A program made the translations under genes and the position numbers. A stretch of 64,000 nucleotides of DNA from Deltaproteobacteria bacterium (GTDB lineage: Bacteria > Myxococcota_A > Polyangia > Polyangiales > Polyangiaceae): assembly GCA_003235365.1 (NCBI GenBank), contig QJWJ01000133.1:1-64000 (forward strand). The letters are read 5' to 3'. Positions 1-9,280 of this stretch are shown here, piece after piece (positions within the stretch are counted from its first letter, which is position 1; each line of letters opens with the position of its first letter). The notes under the pieces are model-generated. The model searched no databases and had not been told where the DNA came from. It saw nothing but the letters and a program-made list of their open reading frames with translations.

Positions 1-2051
1 CCACCACACGCATTCGGATGCCCGAGCAGACCGACGGCATCTGGCACATCTACATTCCACACCTGGCCCCAGGACAGTTGTACGGCTACCGTGTCTTTGG
101 CCCGTACAAGCCAGAGCGAGGCCTGCGCTTCAATCCCAACAAGCTGCTCATCGATCCCTACGCCAAGGCGTTGAGCGGCCCCGTGCGTTGGGACGACTCG
201 GTGTTCGGTTACACCATCGGCCACGCCCTCGAGGACTTGAGCTACGACGAGCGCAACAGTACTGCCTTCATGCCCAAGTGCGTCGTCGTCGACACGACGT
301 TTCCTTGGGGCGATGACCGCCCACTGCGTACACCGCTGCACAAATCGATCATCTACGAACTGCACGTCAAGGGCTTCACGAAACTGCATCCCGGCATCCC
401 CGGGAACATCCGGGGCACCTACGTTGCGCTCGGTTCACAAGTCGTCATCGATTATCTCAAGAGCCTGGGCGTGACCGCGGTCGAACTGCTTCCCGTTCAC
501 GAACACGTCGACGATCGCTTCCTGGTCGACCGTGGATTGTGCAATTACTGGGGCTACAACACGCTGTCGTACTTCGCACCGAATACCCGCTACAAGAGCG
601 ACCCCACGCCGGGTGCCGAGGTGCGTGAGTTCAAGTCGATGGTCAAGGCGCTGCATGCTGCGGGTATCGAAGTGATTCTGGACGTCGTCTACAATCACAC
701 CGCAGAGGGCAATCACCTCGGCCCGACGCTGTGCTACCGAGGCCTCGACAATTCGACGTACTACCGCACCGTGTCCGACCAACCGCGTTACTACATGGAC
801 TACACCGGCTGCGGCAATACCATCAACGCGCTGCACGCTCGCTCACTGCAGCTGATGATGGACAGTTTGCGATACTGGGTGACGGAAATGCACGTCGATG
901 GGTTCCGCTTCGACTTGGCTGCCGCGCTGATGCGCGGCCTCCACGAAGCCGACCGGCTCTCTGCCTTCTTCGACGTGATCTCCCAGGACCCAGTAATCTC
1001 CAGCGTGAAGCTCATCGCAGAGCCGTGGGACGTCGGCCCCGGCGGGTATCAGGTCGGCAATTTCCCCCACCTGTGGTCAGAATGGAACGGCAAGTATCGC
1101 GACACCGTACGCCGCTTCTGGAAGGGCGACGAATCGCAAGTCGGTGAGTTGGCGTTTCGCCTCTCGGGTTCGAGCGACCTGTATCAACACAACGGACGAC
1201 AGCCCTACGCGAGCATCAACTTCGTCACTTCTCACGACGGATTCACACTCGGCGACCTGGTCAGCTACAACGACAAGCACAACGAAGCCAATCAAGACGA
1301 CAACCGCGACGGCGATTCTCACAACTGCAGTTGGAACTGTGGCGAGGAAGGACCGACCGACAAGGATGACATCGTAGAACTGCGCGCGCGGCAGCGTCGC
1401 AACTTGATGGCAACCCTGCTCCTGTCTCAGGGCGTTCCCATGCTCTTGGCCGGTGACGAACGCTGCCGCAGTCAAGCCGGCAACAACAACGCCTACTGTC
1501 AAGACAACGAGATCAGCTGGCTCGATTGGTCGCTGAACGAAGAGCGCCGAGAGATGCTCGAGTTCACCCGAATGCTGGTCAGGTTGAGGCAGCGGCACCC
1601 GTCACTGTGCCGCCGCCGTTTCTTCTTCGGTCGACGCGTGCACGGCGCGGGGATCCGCGACATCGGCTGGTACCAACCGAGCGGCCACGAGATGACCGAC
1701 CAAGAATGGTCGCTCGGCTACGTGCGCTGCCTCGGCATGCTCGTCAATGGTGAGGCGATGCACGAGTGGGCGACCGATGGAACGATCGTTCACGATCAAC
1801 CGCTACTCGTCCTGTTCAATGCCCACCACGAGGAAATCGCATTCGCGATCCCGGAATGCGGGTCGCACACCAAGTGGGAGGTGGTGTTCGACACGACCGC
1901 CAGCACAACCACGTCGGGGCGCACACTGACCACCAAAGAGAACTACCCACTCGGGGGCCGCTCACTGGTCGTGCTCCGGACGGGTCGTCGCACGACTGCG
2001 GCAACCCGACGTCGGGAGCGAGACGAACGAGCCGTGGGCCCGTCTCGCTGA
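1..2051 (+). CDS. glgX: Glycogen debranching enzyme GlgX, 5' end cut by window edge
   Basis: Isoamylase-type GH13 enzyme that hydrolyses alpha-1,6 branches of glycogen limit dextrins in the cytoplasm. The frame is open to base 3, and the residues before the first in-window Met (base 18) continue the family's N-terminal domain, so the true start lies outside. Numbering from that Met, the GH13 motifs are DVVYNH at 222-227, the nucleophile Asp299 in DGFRFDLA, the acid/base Glu335 in AEPWD, and the third carboxylate Asp407 in TSHDGF. A C-terminal beta domain follows. The last 25 or so residues are Arg/Thr-rich and look like a loose extension. It is convergent with a small membrane-protein gene 27 bp downstream. 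No other glycogen gene is visible. Confidence 0.95.
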   Translation, partial: TTRIRMPEQTDGIWHIYIPHLAPGQLYGYRVFGPYKPERGLRFNPNKLLIDPYAKALSGPVRWDDSVFGYTIGHALEDLSYDERNSTAFMPKCVVVDTTFPWGDDRPLRTPLHKSIIYELHVKGFTKLHPGIPGNIRGTYVALGSQVVIDYLKSLGVTAVELLPVHEHVDDRFLVDRGLCNYWGYNTLSYFAPNTRYKSDPTPGAEVREFKSMVKALHAAGIEVILDVVYNHTAEGNHLGPTLCYRGLDNSTYYRTVSDQPRYYMDYTGCGNTINALHARSLQLMMDSLRYWVTEMHVDGFRFDLAAALMRGLHEADRLSAFFDVISQDPVISSVKLIAEPWDVGPGGYQVGNFPHLWSEWNGKYRDTVRRFWKGDESQVGELAFRLSGSSDLYQHNGRQPYASINFVTSHDGFTLGDLVSYNDKHNEANQDDNRDGDSHNCSWNCGEEGPTDKDDIVELRARQRRNLMATLLLSQGVPMLLAGDERCRSQAGNNNAYCQDNEISWLDWSLNEERREMLEFTRMLVRLRQRHPSLCRRRFFFGRRVHGAGIRDIGWYQPSGHEMTDQEWSLGYVRCLGMLVNGEAMHEWATDGTIVHDQPLLVLFNAHHEEIAFAIPECGSHTKWEVVFDTTASTTTSGRTLTTKENYPLGGRSLVVLRTGRRTTAATRRRERDERAVGPSR

Positions 2052-2078
2052 CTCTGCGGCCACGGGTTCGCTGAAGCT

Positions 2079-2552
2079 TCAGAACGTGCCGCCCAGTCCG
2101 AGAAAACCGCCGACGCCACCGTTCCCGTCGGGAGCGACGGCGATCAATGGCAGCAGGCTACCCCGCTGCCGCTCGGCGACGGCGTCCGCTTGACTCGCAG
2201 AAACGAAGGCATCGAAAACCATCGCGGCCGATGTCGCGGCGCCTAGTCCCACGACGCTCAGGATCAGCGGCGCGGGTACGTCTTCGTCGGCCAGGCCCAG
2301 GCCGAGCAGCACGAGCGCGTCGGCAACGGTGAGTCCGTAGCCAATCCAACCGGCAACCCGCGCCCCGGTCAGCCCGCGCACTTCGGGGTGACGCCGCGCG
2401 GAGCTCGCGCCGACGGCAGTGATCGGAATCGCAATGGCAAAAGTGACCGTGGCCGCGGCCCCCAGAGGGATCGCCGCATCGGGATCGCCGGTTGTGGCAG
2501 CGGACAGCACGCCGACGCCAACTGTGTTTGGATTGATCTCCCACAAAGCCAC
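2079..2552 (-). CDS. Small membrane protein, function unknown
   Basis: 157 residues from a GTG start; an in-frame stop lies 12 codons upstream. Three hydrophobic segments at about 28-49, 66-88 and 95-115 suggest an inner-membrane protein. The C-terminal 25 residues are Gly-rich and hydrophobic and end in Phe, which resembles the end of outer-membrane-associated proteins, but I recognise no family. It sits alone, convergent with glgX and divergent from the protease gene at 2716. The GTG start has no strong Shine-Dalgarno sequence, so the N-terminus is uncertain. Confidence 0.6.
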   Translation of the reverse strand: MALWEINPNTVGVGVLSAATTGDPDAAIPLGAAATVTFAIAIPITAVGASSARRHPEVRGLTGARVAGWIGYGLTVADALVLLGLGLADEDVPAPLILSVVGLGAATSAAMVFDAFVSASQADAVAERQRGSLLPLIAVAPDGNGGVGGFLGLGGTF

Positions 2553-2715
2553 GGCCTGAGCACCATCGAGCGGGAACTCTTGCGGTCAGTGTACGACTAC
2601 TACGTCACTTGAACCCTGGTGACACGCCCAAGCTAGCGCTCAGTTGACGTTGCGGCCAAAGTCCACTCGCCAAGAAAACATCGACCCGAGTTCCGTCGCG
2701 GGACGTAGGGTACGC

Positions 2716-3732
2716 ATGCGCCGACGCCTTCACCGTGCTCTGCTGCTTGGTGCGGTAAGCCAGGGCTCACTGCAGCATGGCTGCGCCGCAGCGCCAGACG
2801 ACTTGGAGTACTGCAGAACGTCTGCGGCGTTGGTCGGGGGCGGGCCATCGACCAGCTACCTCGCCATCGGAACGGAAGCGAGCGCCATCGGCGTACTCGC
2901 TTCGCCCCGGGCCGACGGGTTCTGCGTTGGCTCCAGGATTGCGCGCCGGTGGGTGCTCAGCGCCGCCCATTGCAGCGGCCTTCCTGAGGCCATTTTCACG
3001 ACGTCGGGCGCGCCAGCGATCCCCACGCTACGTGTCGTCGAGCACGACTCGAGCGACGTCGCCTTGTTTGAGCTCGATCTCGACGACTGCGAATCGACGA
3101 CCAGTTTGCCGCTGGCGCGTCTCGCCTCAGCCGCTCCCCGTCTGAGTCGAGCCACGGTGGCCGGACTGGTAGATGCTGACGGATTACGCAACGCCGTGGG
3201 CTTTCTGACGGAGGCGGTCGTGCAATTGGATGCCGACTACGTCGCGGTTGACGGTCGCGGCAAGACGGGAGCGTGCTCCGGCGACTCAGGCGGACCGCTC
3301 CTCGTGCGCGACGATTCGGGTCGAGTGGCCGTGCTTGGCGTGTTGTCGAAAGGCGAGGCCAGCTGTCGTGGCGTCGACTACTACGCCCGAGTCGACACGC
3401 TGAGAGTCTGGGTAGAGGAAGTGGTCGGCGCGCTCCCCGAGCCGCGCCAAAGCTGCGGGAACCTCACCGACGTCGGTCGCTGCTTCGACGACCAAGCGGT
3501 CTGGTGTGAATCCGGAGAACTCACCGCACGGCTTTGTGGCACGGGGTCCTGCGGATGGTCCCCGCTGCGAGGCGGCTTTCGCTGCAACGAGGGCCCGGTA
3601 TGCGAGGGAGATGATGCGGGCCGCTGCGAGGGCGATCGGCTCGTCGAGTGTGCTTCCGGTAAGCGCATCGAGATGGCCTGCGCGGATGGTTGCGGCTACG
3701 ACCCACGTTCCGGGGATGCGCGTTGCGAATGA
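2716..3732 (+). CDS. Secreted trypsin-like serine protease with Cys-rich C-terminal repeats
   Basis: Predicted exported S1-family (chymotrypsin-fold) protease, 338 residues from ATG 2716. I prefer this ATG to an upstream TTG because it follows a purine-rich stretch and opens directly on an Arg-rich n-region and hydrophobic signal sequence ending near a Cys (HGCAA; a poor lipobox). The triad is visible: His85 in LSAAHC, Asp114 in SSDVALFEL and Ser191 in GDSGGPLL. After the protease domain (about 50-240) come two related blocks of about 40 residues with conserved Cys spacing (SCGN...CGWSP and VCEG...CGYDP), probably disulfide-rich binding or anchoring modules. Substrate unknown; a role in predation or extracellular processing is only inference. 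Confidence 0.88.
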   Translation: MRRRLHRALLLGAVSQGSLQHGCAAAPDDLEYCRTSAALVGGGPSTSYLAIGTEASAIGVLASPRADGFCVGSRIARRWVLSAAHCSGLPEAIFTTSGAPAIPTLRVVEHDSSDVALFELDLDDCESTTSLPLARLASAAPRLSRATVAGLVDADGLRNAVGFLTEAVVQLDADYVAVDGRGKTGACSGDSGGPLLVRDDSGRVAVLGVLSKGEASCRGVDYYARVDTLRVWVEEVVGALPEPRQSCGNLTDVGRCFDDQAVWCESGELTARLCGTGSCGWSPLRGGFRCNEGPVCEGDDAGRCEGDRLVECASGKRIEMACADGCGYDPRSGDARCE

Positions 3733-3923
3733 CGATGCTTCAGCTGACGGCTCCGTTGGAGTACTGCACCCATTCGCAAGCTCATGCATTCGCCGCCCCG
3801 ACAGTTGACGCTTGTTAACGTTACGCAACAAATAGACAAACACCGAGCAACTCGAAACGACCAGTTCCCAACTCGCCTCCGTACTACCTGCGTTCGATCA
3901 CTTCGATCGACGTGGAGGTATTC

Positions 3924-4967
3924 ATGAAGAGGACGTATTTGGGGCTGTCAGCTACCTTGGCAGCAGTTGGAGTTTGTAGTCTGGTGGCAGGTTGTTCCGG
4001 CGAAGCGGAGTCTTGGACCGAATATGAGCTGCAAGGCGAGGGTTCCGCTGCCCAGGCGGCGGATCTACACGGAGTTGAATCGAGCTCGAATCGCGCCGCT
4101 GGTACTGACCAGGCCAACGGCGCAGAGTTGCTCGCAGAGTTGCACCCGTCCGAAACCCACAGGATCATCGTGGAGCGGGAGGCCGACGGAGAAGTTTCGG
4201 TCACCGAGACTTTCAACGTCGACCAGGTCGCCTACGAGGAATCGTTCACCTACAACCGGTTCAGCGGGCTGAGCGCCGAAGATGCCTACGACCTGATTGC
4301 CGGAGACGACTGGAGCCAGGAAACCCGCGAGCTATTCGTGGATGTCGGGCGGCAGCTCGATTCATCCGTAAAGCCCGCGGTAATCGAAGAGATCGACTCG
4401 CTCGAAGCAGCACACGCCGACGACATCCGCGCATGGGGAGAACAGTCCCCGGAGCACGCCGGCGCGATCGAGACCGCGGAAGCGACGAAGGCTGAAGCAG
4501 TCAACGGCACTGCATTGGTCGAGAAGGCGTGCTCGGACCCGTCCGGCTTCAACTTCCAAGCAGACGATGGTCGCTTCAAACAGATCTTCTGCGGAACGAA
4601 CTCGAAGTTCTGCGTGACCAGTGGCCAGGAATCAAACGGCTTCGCCAGCTATGGTTTCGACCGGACGAAGTTCATGGCGGCCGTTGGCTTGTCACAATCG
4701 TTCTGCAATACGGCGCGCTTCCGCTACTGGAAGCGACACTACGACGGCTTCCCGACCTACGGGATCTCTGACAGCAACGTCAAAGACGTACAGCTTCCTC
4801 CGCGAAACTTCTTCGGACATCACCGGTCGAACAGCAGCGGCGATTGGGCCTACAAGGCACGGATCGACCACGTCAGTGGTCCGGCGATACGTCGTGTAGC
4901 GTTCTCGATTCACGTCGATAGCTCTCGTCCACCCTGGTTCAACACTGGCTTCCCGTCGTCGTTCTGA
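3924..4967 (+). CDS. Lipoprotein, function unknown
   Basis: 347 residues. The ATG at 3924 is preceded by a strong GGAGG at 3914-3918, which decides the start over an upstream GTG. The N-terminus is a lipoprotein signal peptide with lipobox LVAGC (Cys24), so an envelope location is expected. The middle (60-190) is acidic and probably helical. The C-terminal 140 residues carry four or five Cys and many aromatic residues (for example RYWKRHYDGF) and look like a small disulfide-stabilised domain. I recognise no family. The 190-bp upstream gap is AT-richer than its surroundings and probably holds the promoter. Confidence 0.7.
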   Translation: MKRTYLGLSATLAAVGVCSLVAGCSGEAESWTEYELQGEGSAAQAADLHGVESSSNRAAGTDQANGAELLAELHPSETHRIIVEREADGEVSVTETFNVDQVAYEESFTYNRFSGLSAEDAYDLIAGDDWSQETRELFVDVGRQLDSSVKPAVIEEIDSLEAAHADDIRAWGEQSPEHAGAIETAEATKAEAVNGTALVEKACSDPSGFNFQADDGRFKQIFCGTNSKFCVTSGQESNGFASYGFDRTKFMAAVGLSQSFCNTARFRYWKRHYDGFPTYGISDSNVKDVQLPPRNFFGHHRSNSSGDWAYKARIDHVSGPAIRRVAFSIHVDSSRPPWFNTGFPSSF

Positions 4968-5065
4968 ACCGCAAGAAGTGCCGCACGGTGGGGGATGCGC
5001 TCGAGCTCCAGTGGAGCTCGGGCGCCCGGCGCCGTCCGTTGCGAGGCTTCGCCCCTGGAACGCGC

Positions 5066-6415
5066 TCAACCCCGCGCCGGCCTCGACGACGAACGGCGGC
5101 GCGCAGCAGGCGTAAACCCGCCAAAGTCACGCATGAACTCGTCAATCAATACGTCGACCGAGACCACGGACGGCTCAGGCCGAGCCATCGGCCCCGCCAA
5201 GAACTCACGCAGACCCATCTTCCCGTCGACGAAACGCTGAACGAAGCGCTGCAGACTCTGCAAGTCGTCCAACTCCTGTTGGGCAGTCGTGATCAGTACT
5301 TGCAGCTGCGTCTCGACCTGTTCACGCAGGCGTTTCTTCGCGCGCAGGTCGACAGGGATCGGCATCGAAGCACGGGCTTGCTTGTGCTCCTCGGTCAATT
5401 GTCGAAGTTGACGTCGCAGTTCGGCGTTCGCCGAGTCGAGTTCTTGGATTCGAACACGCAAAGCTCTCGGCTCGTCGGCGAGCGGCTCACGCGCGAGTAG
5501 TGTTCGTTCGAGTTCGACGAGCCGCGCGACGTCCCCCGCTTCGTAGGCACGGGTGACGTCTTTCATCCAAGTGGTGCGCTCCGCCTTTTCGGATTCGCAT
5601 TGCACTTTGTCTGGATGCAGCGCAACGGCCAGGCGACGAAACAGCGTACGGAGGGTAGACGCGTGATTCTCGGCCGGCTTGCTTGCAGAGAACCCGGCGT
5701 CGCCGGTGGTAGCCTCATTGCTCGTCCGCCGAGACCAATCGTGCTCTTCCTGACCGCGCCCGGTTTCCTCGACGAGTTCGTCGTCGTCGGTGGATGAGAC
5801 GATCTGGATGTCGAGTGCGTCCAGGAGCTCGTAGTAGGCGGACCGCACACGCGCCTGTTCGCGACGGCTGAGGTGACTGCCCGCGCCGAGCAACTCGACG
5901 AACAGGCGGTGGACGACGCCGACCGCCTCATCGAACTGTCCTTTGATCGGCCCCAGCCCTTGCAGCAACCGTTCGGTGACGTCGCGCACCAACTCGTCCA
6001 TTGCGCGCAACGCGGCCTTCTTCTTCGCGATGTCCCGCAGCAACTTCTCGTGCTGTCGCCGCAGCATATCGACCCGAAGTTCTTCAGGTGAACGGCGAAC
6101 CACCATGCCATCGGCAGCGGCGACACCGCCACGCTCGCCTGGAGCGACGGTGTCGGTCGCGCCTTCCGGCGCGGAACTCACCTCAACGACGTCTGCTGCC
6201 ACTGCGCCACGCGGCACCGCACTCGTGCGACGGGTGCGTCGACCAGGAGACCTCTTACGCGAACGTGCCACTGGATTCACATAGTCCATCGACGGGCCGA
6301 GTGATAGTCGACTGCGCGCAGCGTCCTGCTTCGGCGGTGCGCCGCGATCTAAGCCCTCCGCCAATGTGGAGTTGACCGCCCGCCACCGACGAAACAGACT
6401 GTCGACATAGCCCAT
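5066..6415 (-). CDS. Coiled-coil protein with an internal J-like domain
   Basis: 449 residues from ATG 6415; a longer reading would run antisense into the divergent gene at 6468, so I reject it. Residues 255-305 resemble a J-domain, with the HPD tripeptide at 267-269 (in ALHPDKVQ) between an Arg/Leu-rich helix and a second amphipathic helix; J-domains use HPD to stimulate Hsp70 ATPase. The preceding region (about 130-220) and the following region (about 310-430) are strongly helical, with long charged coiled coils. The N-terminal 60 residues are basic and probably disordered. There is no zinc-finger or DnaJ C-terminal domain, so it is not DnaJ itself. Role unknown; an Hsp70 co-chaperone with its own target is plausible. 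Confidence 0.7.
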   Translation of the reverse strand: MGYVDSLFRRWRAVNSTLAEGLDRGAPPKQDAARSRLSLGPSMDYVNPVARSRKRSPGRRTRRTSAVPRGAVAADVVEVSSAPEGATDTVAPGERGGVAAADGMVVRRSPEELRVDMLRRQHEKLLRDIAKKKAALRAMDELVRDVTERLLQGLGPIKGQFDEAVGVVHRLFVELLGAGSHLSRREQARVRSAYYELLDALDIQIVSSTDDDELVEETGRGQEEHDWSRRTSNEATTGDAGFSASKPAENHASTLRTLFRRLAVALHPDKVQCESEKAERTTWMKDVTRAYEAGDVARLVELERTLLAREPLADEPRALRVRIQELDSANAELRRQLRQLTEEHKQARASMPIPVDLRAKKRLREQVETQLQVLITTAQQELDDLQSLQRFVQRFVDGKMGLREFLAGPMARPEPSVVSVDVLIDEFMRDFGGFTPAARRRSSSRPARG

Positions 6416-6467
6416 GCGCGTCATGCGGGCTGATCGCTGGTGAGTCCCGTTCAATTCAACTGATCCC

Positions 6468-7754
6468 ATGGGTAGTTGTAGGCTTCGATGGTCCGTGTCC
6501 CGCGCGCTCCGCGCTTCGCGCGATCGCCGAGGACGACAGTTGCGCATCGCGCTGACGATGCTGACCCTGCTCGCTTGCACCCCCGGGCATGCCCCTCTCG
6601 AGCCCACCCCGGTTCGCTCACCGCCCCGCGCTTGGCCAGCCACACCGCTGGACATCACGTGCGCCATCGATCCGGTCACGGACATCGCGACACTCGACGC
6701 GGATCCGCACGCCAACATCGCCTACCGCAGTGGCAACTCCGAGTTCAGCTACCGTTCACCCACGATGCGCAACGGCAAGCTCGGCCATCACCAGGGCATT
6801 GGGCGAATGTACATCAACGAGGGCGTCGATCGCGGCAACTATTTCGTCGTGAGCGCATCGACCCACAACGTCGACCCCGGTTTCGAGGTGGTGCAGATTG
6901 CTTCCAACGACAGTCCGGGCGCGTTGGGTTCACTGGCATCACCACGAGCCGTTTCGCGCCGCAACGATCGAATCGTAAACTGGGTGACCTTCGACAATGC
7001 CTGGCTCGACACGAACTACAACCATGCGGGCGGCTTGCAGGTTCTCGGCCACATCGTGGCCGTGCCTTTGGAATCGTACAAGGTCGACTCCCCAGACGAT
7101 GCGTCGTTCGTGTTGTGGCAATTGCGGCCGCGCTTCGCAGAAATGTCCGAGCCGGTACAGCGCCGAAACAGCAGCGAGCACGGCTCCACCGAGCACGCCG
7201 GCTCGATCGGCATGACCCGGCTCGGCGATGGGCGGTACCTGGTCATGGTCTTCGGTCGCCACGCACGTGAGGTCGAAGTGTTCATCTCGACCGGCGGTTA
7301 CCTGCCGTGGGCCAGCGACGACTGGGCCTCTGCTGGCGCCTGGGACGTCTCGCAAGAGGCCGGCACGGTCGTCAGCGAGGAAGAGTGGCCCGCCTACCAG
7401 GGAACGCAACTGTTCCCCAGCTGCGATGGGAAACTCTACTTGCTTGCCGGCAAGCGCATCGACGGCAACGACTGGGTTCACCTGTGGTCGGTAGATCTGG
7501 ATGAACAGACCCTCCGCCCCACGTTCACCAGACGAGCGCAGCGGCACTTGTTTTGCTCGAGTAAGGCAACCCGCGGCTACGACTACTGCGACTTCTCTGC
7601 GGGCAGCGGCGGGTACGTCGACCCAGCAGGCCATTTGATCGTGTACGGCGTCGAGGGGACGGCCTGCGTCGCGGGCGATTGTGATCATCGACGTCGGGGC
7701 GACGGCAATCACGTCGGCGTACGCGAGTTCGCACCACACCGTTCGACGCCCTGA
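6468..7754 (+). CDS. Secreted lipoprotein, function unknown
   Basis: 428 residues from ATG 6468, divergent from the J-domain gene with 52 bp between them. A basic N-terminus leads to a hydrophobic stretch and a lipobox-like LLAC (Cys37); a shorter start at TTG 6540 would give a more normal signal length. The mature part is rich in Gly, Asp and aromatic residues with repeated strand-like segments (for example GRYLVMVFG and DGKLYLLAG), suggesting a beta-propeller or beta-sandwich. I saw no catalytic motif. Four Cys in the last 60 residues may form disulfides. Confidence 0.72.
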   Translation: MGSCRLRWSVSRALRASRDRRGRQLRIALTMLTLLACTPGHAPLEPTPVRSPPRAWPATPLDITCAIDPVTDIATLDADPHANIAYRSGNSEFSYRSPTMRNGKLGHHQGIGRMYINEGVDRGNYFVVSASTHNVDPGFEVVQIASNDSPGALGSLASPRAVSRRNDRIVNWVTFDNAWLDTNYNHAGGLQVLGHIVAVPLESYKVDSPDDASFVLWQLRPRFAEMSEPVQRRNSSEHGSTEHAGSIGMTRLGDGRYLVMVFGRHAREVEVFISTGGYLPWASDDWASAGAWDVSQEAGTVVSEEEWPAYQGTQLFPSCDGKLYLLAGKRIDGNDWVHLWSVDLDEQTLRPTFTRRAQRHLFCSSKATRGYDYCDFSAGSGGYVDPAGHLIVYGVEGTACVAGDCDHRRRGDGNHVGVREFAPHRSTP

Positions 7755-8042
7755 GCGTTTTCTTCTTTTGGGGTGCCGGCCCGCACCGTCATCAGTCGCC
7801 CATCACGCGGTTCGCCCTCACGAAGCGCGCGGCCCGGACGGGAAAGTCGTGCGGCGGCGTTTCCTCGTTTCACGGCCACGGACCCGGAACCGCGCGATGC
7901 GCCGCCGGCGCGGCACCGCAGGCCGACGGCGTTCTGGCAGTCCCTGTACAACCCACCAGAACAATTGGACAAAGTGTCAATGTTTCCGCGCCGTGCGTCG
8001 GGGGTGTTCAAGTCTGCCACCTTCGATCAGAATGCCGCCCCA

Positions 8043-9143
8043 ATGAAGACCCTCAGCATCATCGGGCTGGTCCTCGCCATCGCCTTCGCGGCTCCAGGCT
8101 GCAAGAAAAAGAAGAGCGACGGCAAGACCGAAAGCAAAACGACTACCGCGGCGAGTGCCAGCGCCAGCGCGACGACGGCAAGCGCGAGCAAGCCAGAAGA
8201 AGAGTCGCTCCCTGCGCCCGACAACGTCGCCGCGCCGCCCGCCAACGCGGAGAAGACGGAAAGCGGTCTGGCCAGCGTCGTTCTGCAAAAAGGAACCGGC
8301 GATGGCAAGCCCACCGAGTGGGACAAGGTGAAGGTGCACTACACGGGTTGGTCGAAAGACGGAAAGATGTTCGACAGCTCCGTCGTTCGCAAGGCACCCG
8401 CGACGTTCGGTCTCAAGCAAGTCATCAAGGGCTGGACCGAAGGTCTGCAACTGATGACCGTCGGCGAGAAACGCCGCTTCTGGATCCCGGGGAACCTGGC
8501 CTACGGCGACACGCCGCGCCGCCCCGGCGCGCCTGCGGGACAGTTGACGTTCGACGTGGAACTGCTCGAGATCATCGCCGGGCCGAAGCCGCCCGCCGTT
8601 CCCGAGGACGTCGCTGCCGCGCCGGCCGATGCCAAGAAGACCAAGAGCGGAATCGCCTACAAGGTCCTGCAAAAGGGCACCGGCAAGGAGCACCCAGCCG
8701 AATCCAGTCGTGTGCAAGTGCACTACAGCGGGTGGACGACGGACGGCAAGATGTTCGACAGCTCGGTGATGCGTGGCCGCCCGTCGAGCTTCTCACTGCA
8801 AGGAGTGATCAAGGGCTGGACCGAAGGCGTGCAGCTGATGGTCGAGGGTGAGAAGACCCGTTTCTGGATCCCGGGCGACCTGGCGTACGGCGACAAGCCG
8901 ACGCGACCAGGCGCACCGTCGGGCATGCTCGTGTTCGACATCGAGCTGGTCAAGATCTTCCCGTCGTCGCCGCACAGCATGTCCCCCCACGCCAAGCCCG
9001 GCCCAAAGGGAAGCGCAGCGACGGTCGGTGCCAAGACGCCAGCGGCGAAAACCCCGACGCAGCCCACGGCAGCCAAGCCCGCTGCGCCCAAGCCGCCCAC
9101 GCCTCCGGCAACGCCGGCTGCACCCAAACCCTCGACGCCCTGA
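8043..9143 (+). CDS. Lipoprotein with two FKBP-type peptidyl-prolyl isomerase domains
   Basis: 366 residues from ATG 8043, chosen because a lipoprotein signal peptide starts exactly there (Cys20 in APGCKKKK). A Lys/Ser/Ala-rich spacer is followed by two consecutive FKBP domains at about 74-177 and 200-305. Each has the family signatures VHYTGW or VHYSGW, GKMFDSS, VIKGWTEG, RFWIPG and LAYGD. The last 60 residues are an Ala/Pro/Lys/Thr-rich tail likely to lie in or against the cell wall. FKBPs isomerise Xaa-Pro bonds; a membrane-anchored pair would act as a periplasmic folding factor. Most bacterial FKBP lipoproteins carry one such domain. Confidence 0.93.
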   Translation: MKTLSIIGLVLAIAFAAPGCKKKKSDGKTESKTTTAASASASATTASASKPEEESLPAPDNVAAPPANAEKTESGLASVVLQKGTGDGKPTEWDKVKVHYTGWSKDGKMFDSSVVRKAPATFGLKQVIKGWTEGLQLMTVGEKRRFWIPGNLAYGDTPRRPGAPAGQLTFDVELLEIIAGPKPPAVPEDVAAAPADAKKTKSGIAYKVLQKGTGKEHPAESSRVQVHYSGWTTDGKMFDSSVMRGRPSSFSLQGVIKGWTEGVQLMVEGEKTRFWIPGDLAYGDKPTRPGAPSGMLVFDIELVKIFPSSPHSMSPHAKPGPKGSAATVGAKTPAAKTPTQPTAAKPAAPKPPTPPATPAAPKPSTP

Positions 9144-9166
9144 GCCATACGCGGTTCGAGAACGAT

Positions 9167-9199
9167 GCCGCGCCGGCTCCTTCGGGACCGCGCGGCGTT
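9167..9199. terminator. Candidate terminator hairpin between convergent genes
   Basis: GCCGCGC at 9167-9173 pairs with GCGCGGC at 9190-9196, with a 16-base loop and a short T run after it. It lies between the convergent FKBP (+) and LysM-hydrolase (-) genes, where a bidirectional terminator is expected. The T run is short, so termination strength is uncertain. Confidence 0.4.
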
Positions 9200-9280
9200 T
9201 CGCATTTCACGGGCGCGGCGTCGTGCGACGCAGCCCACTCGAGACATGGGAACCGGCACCCGCCGAATCCAGAACGGTGC

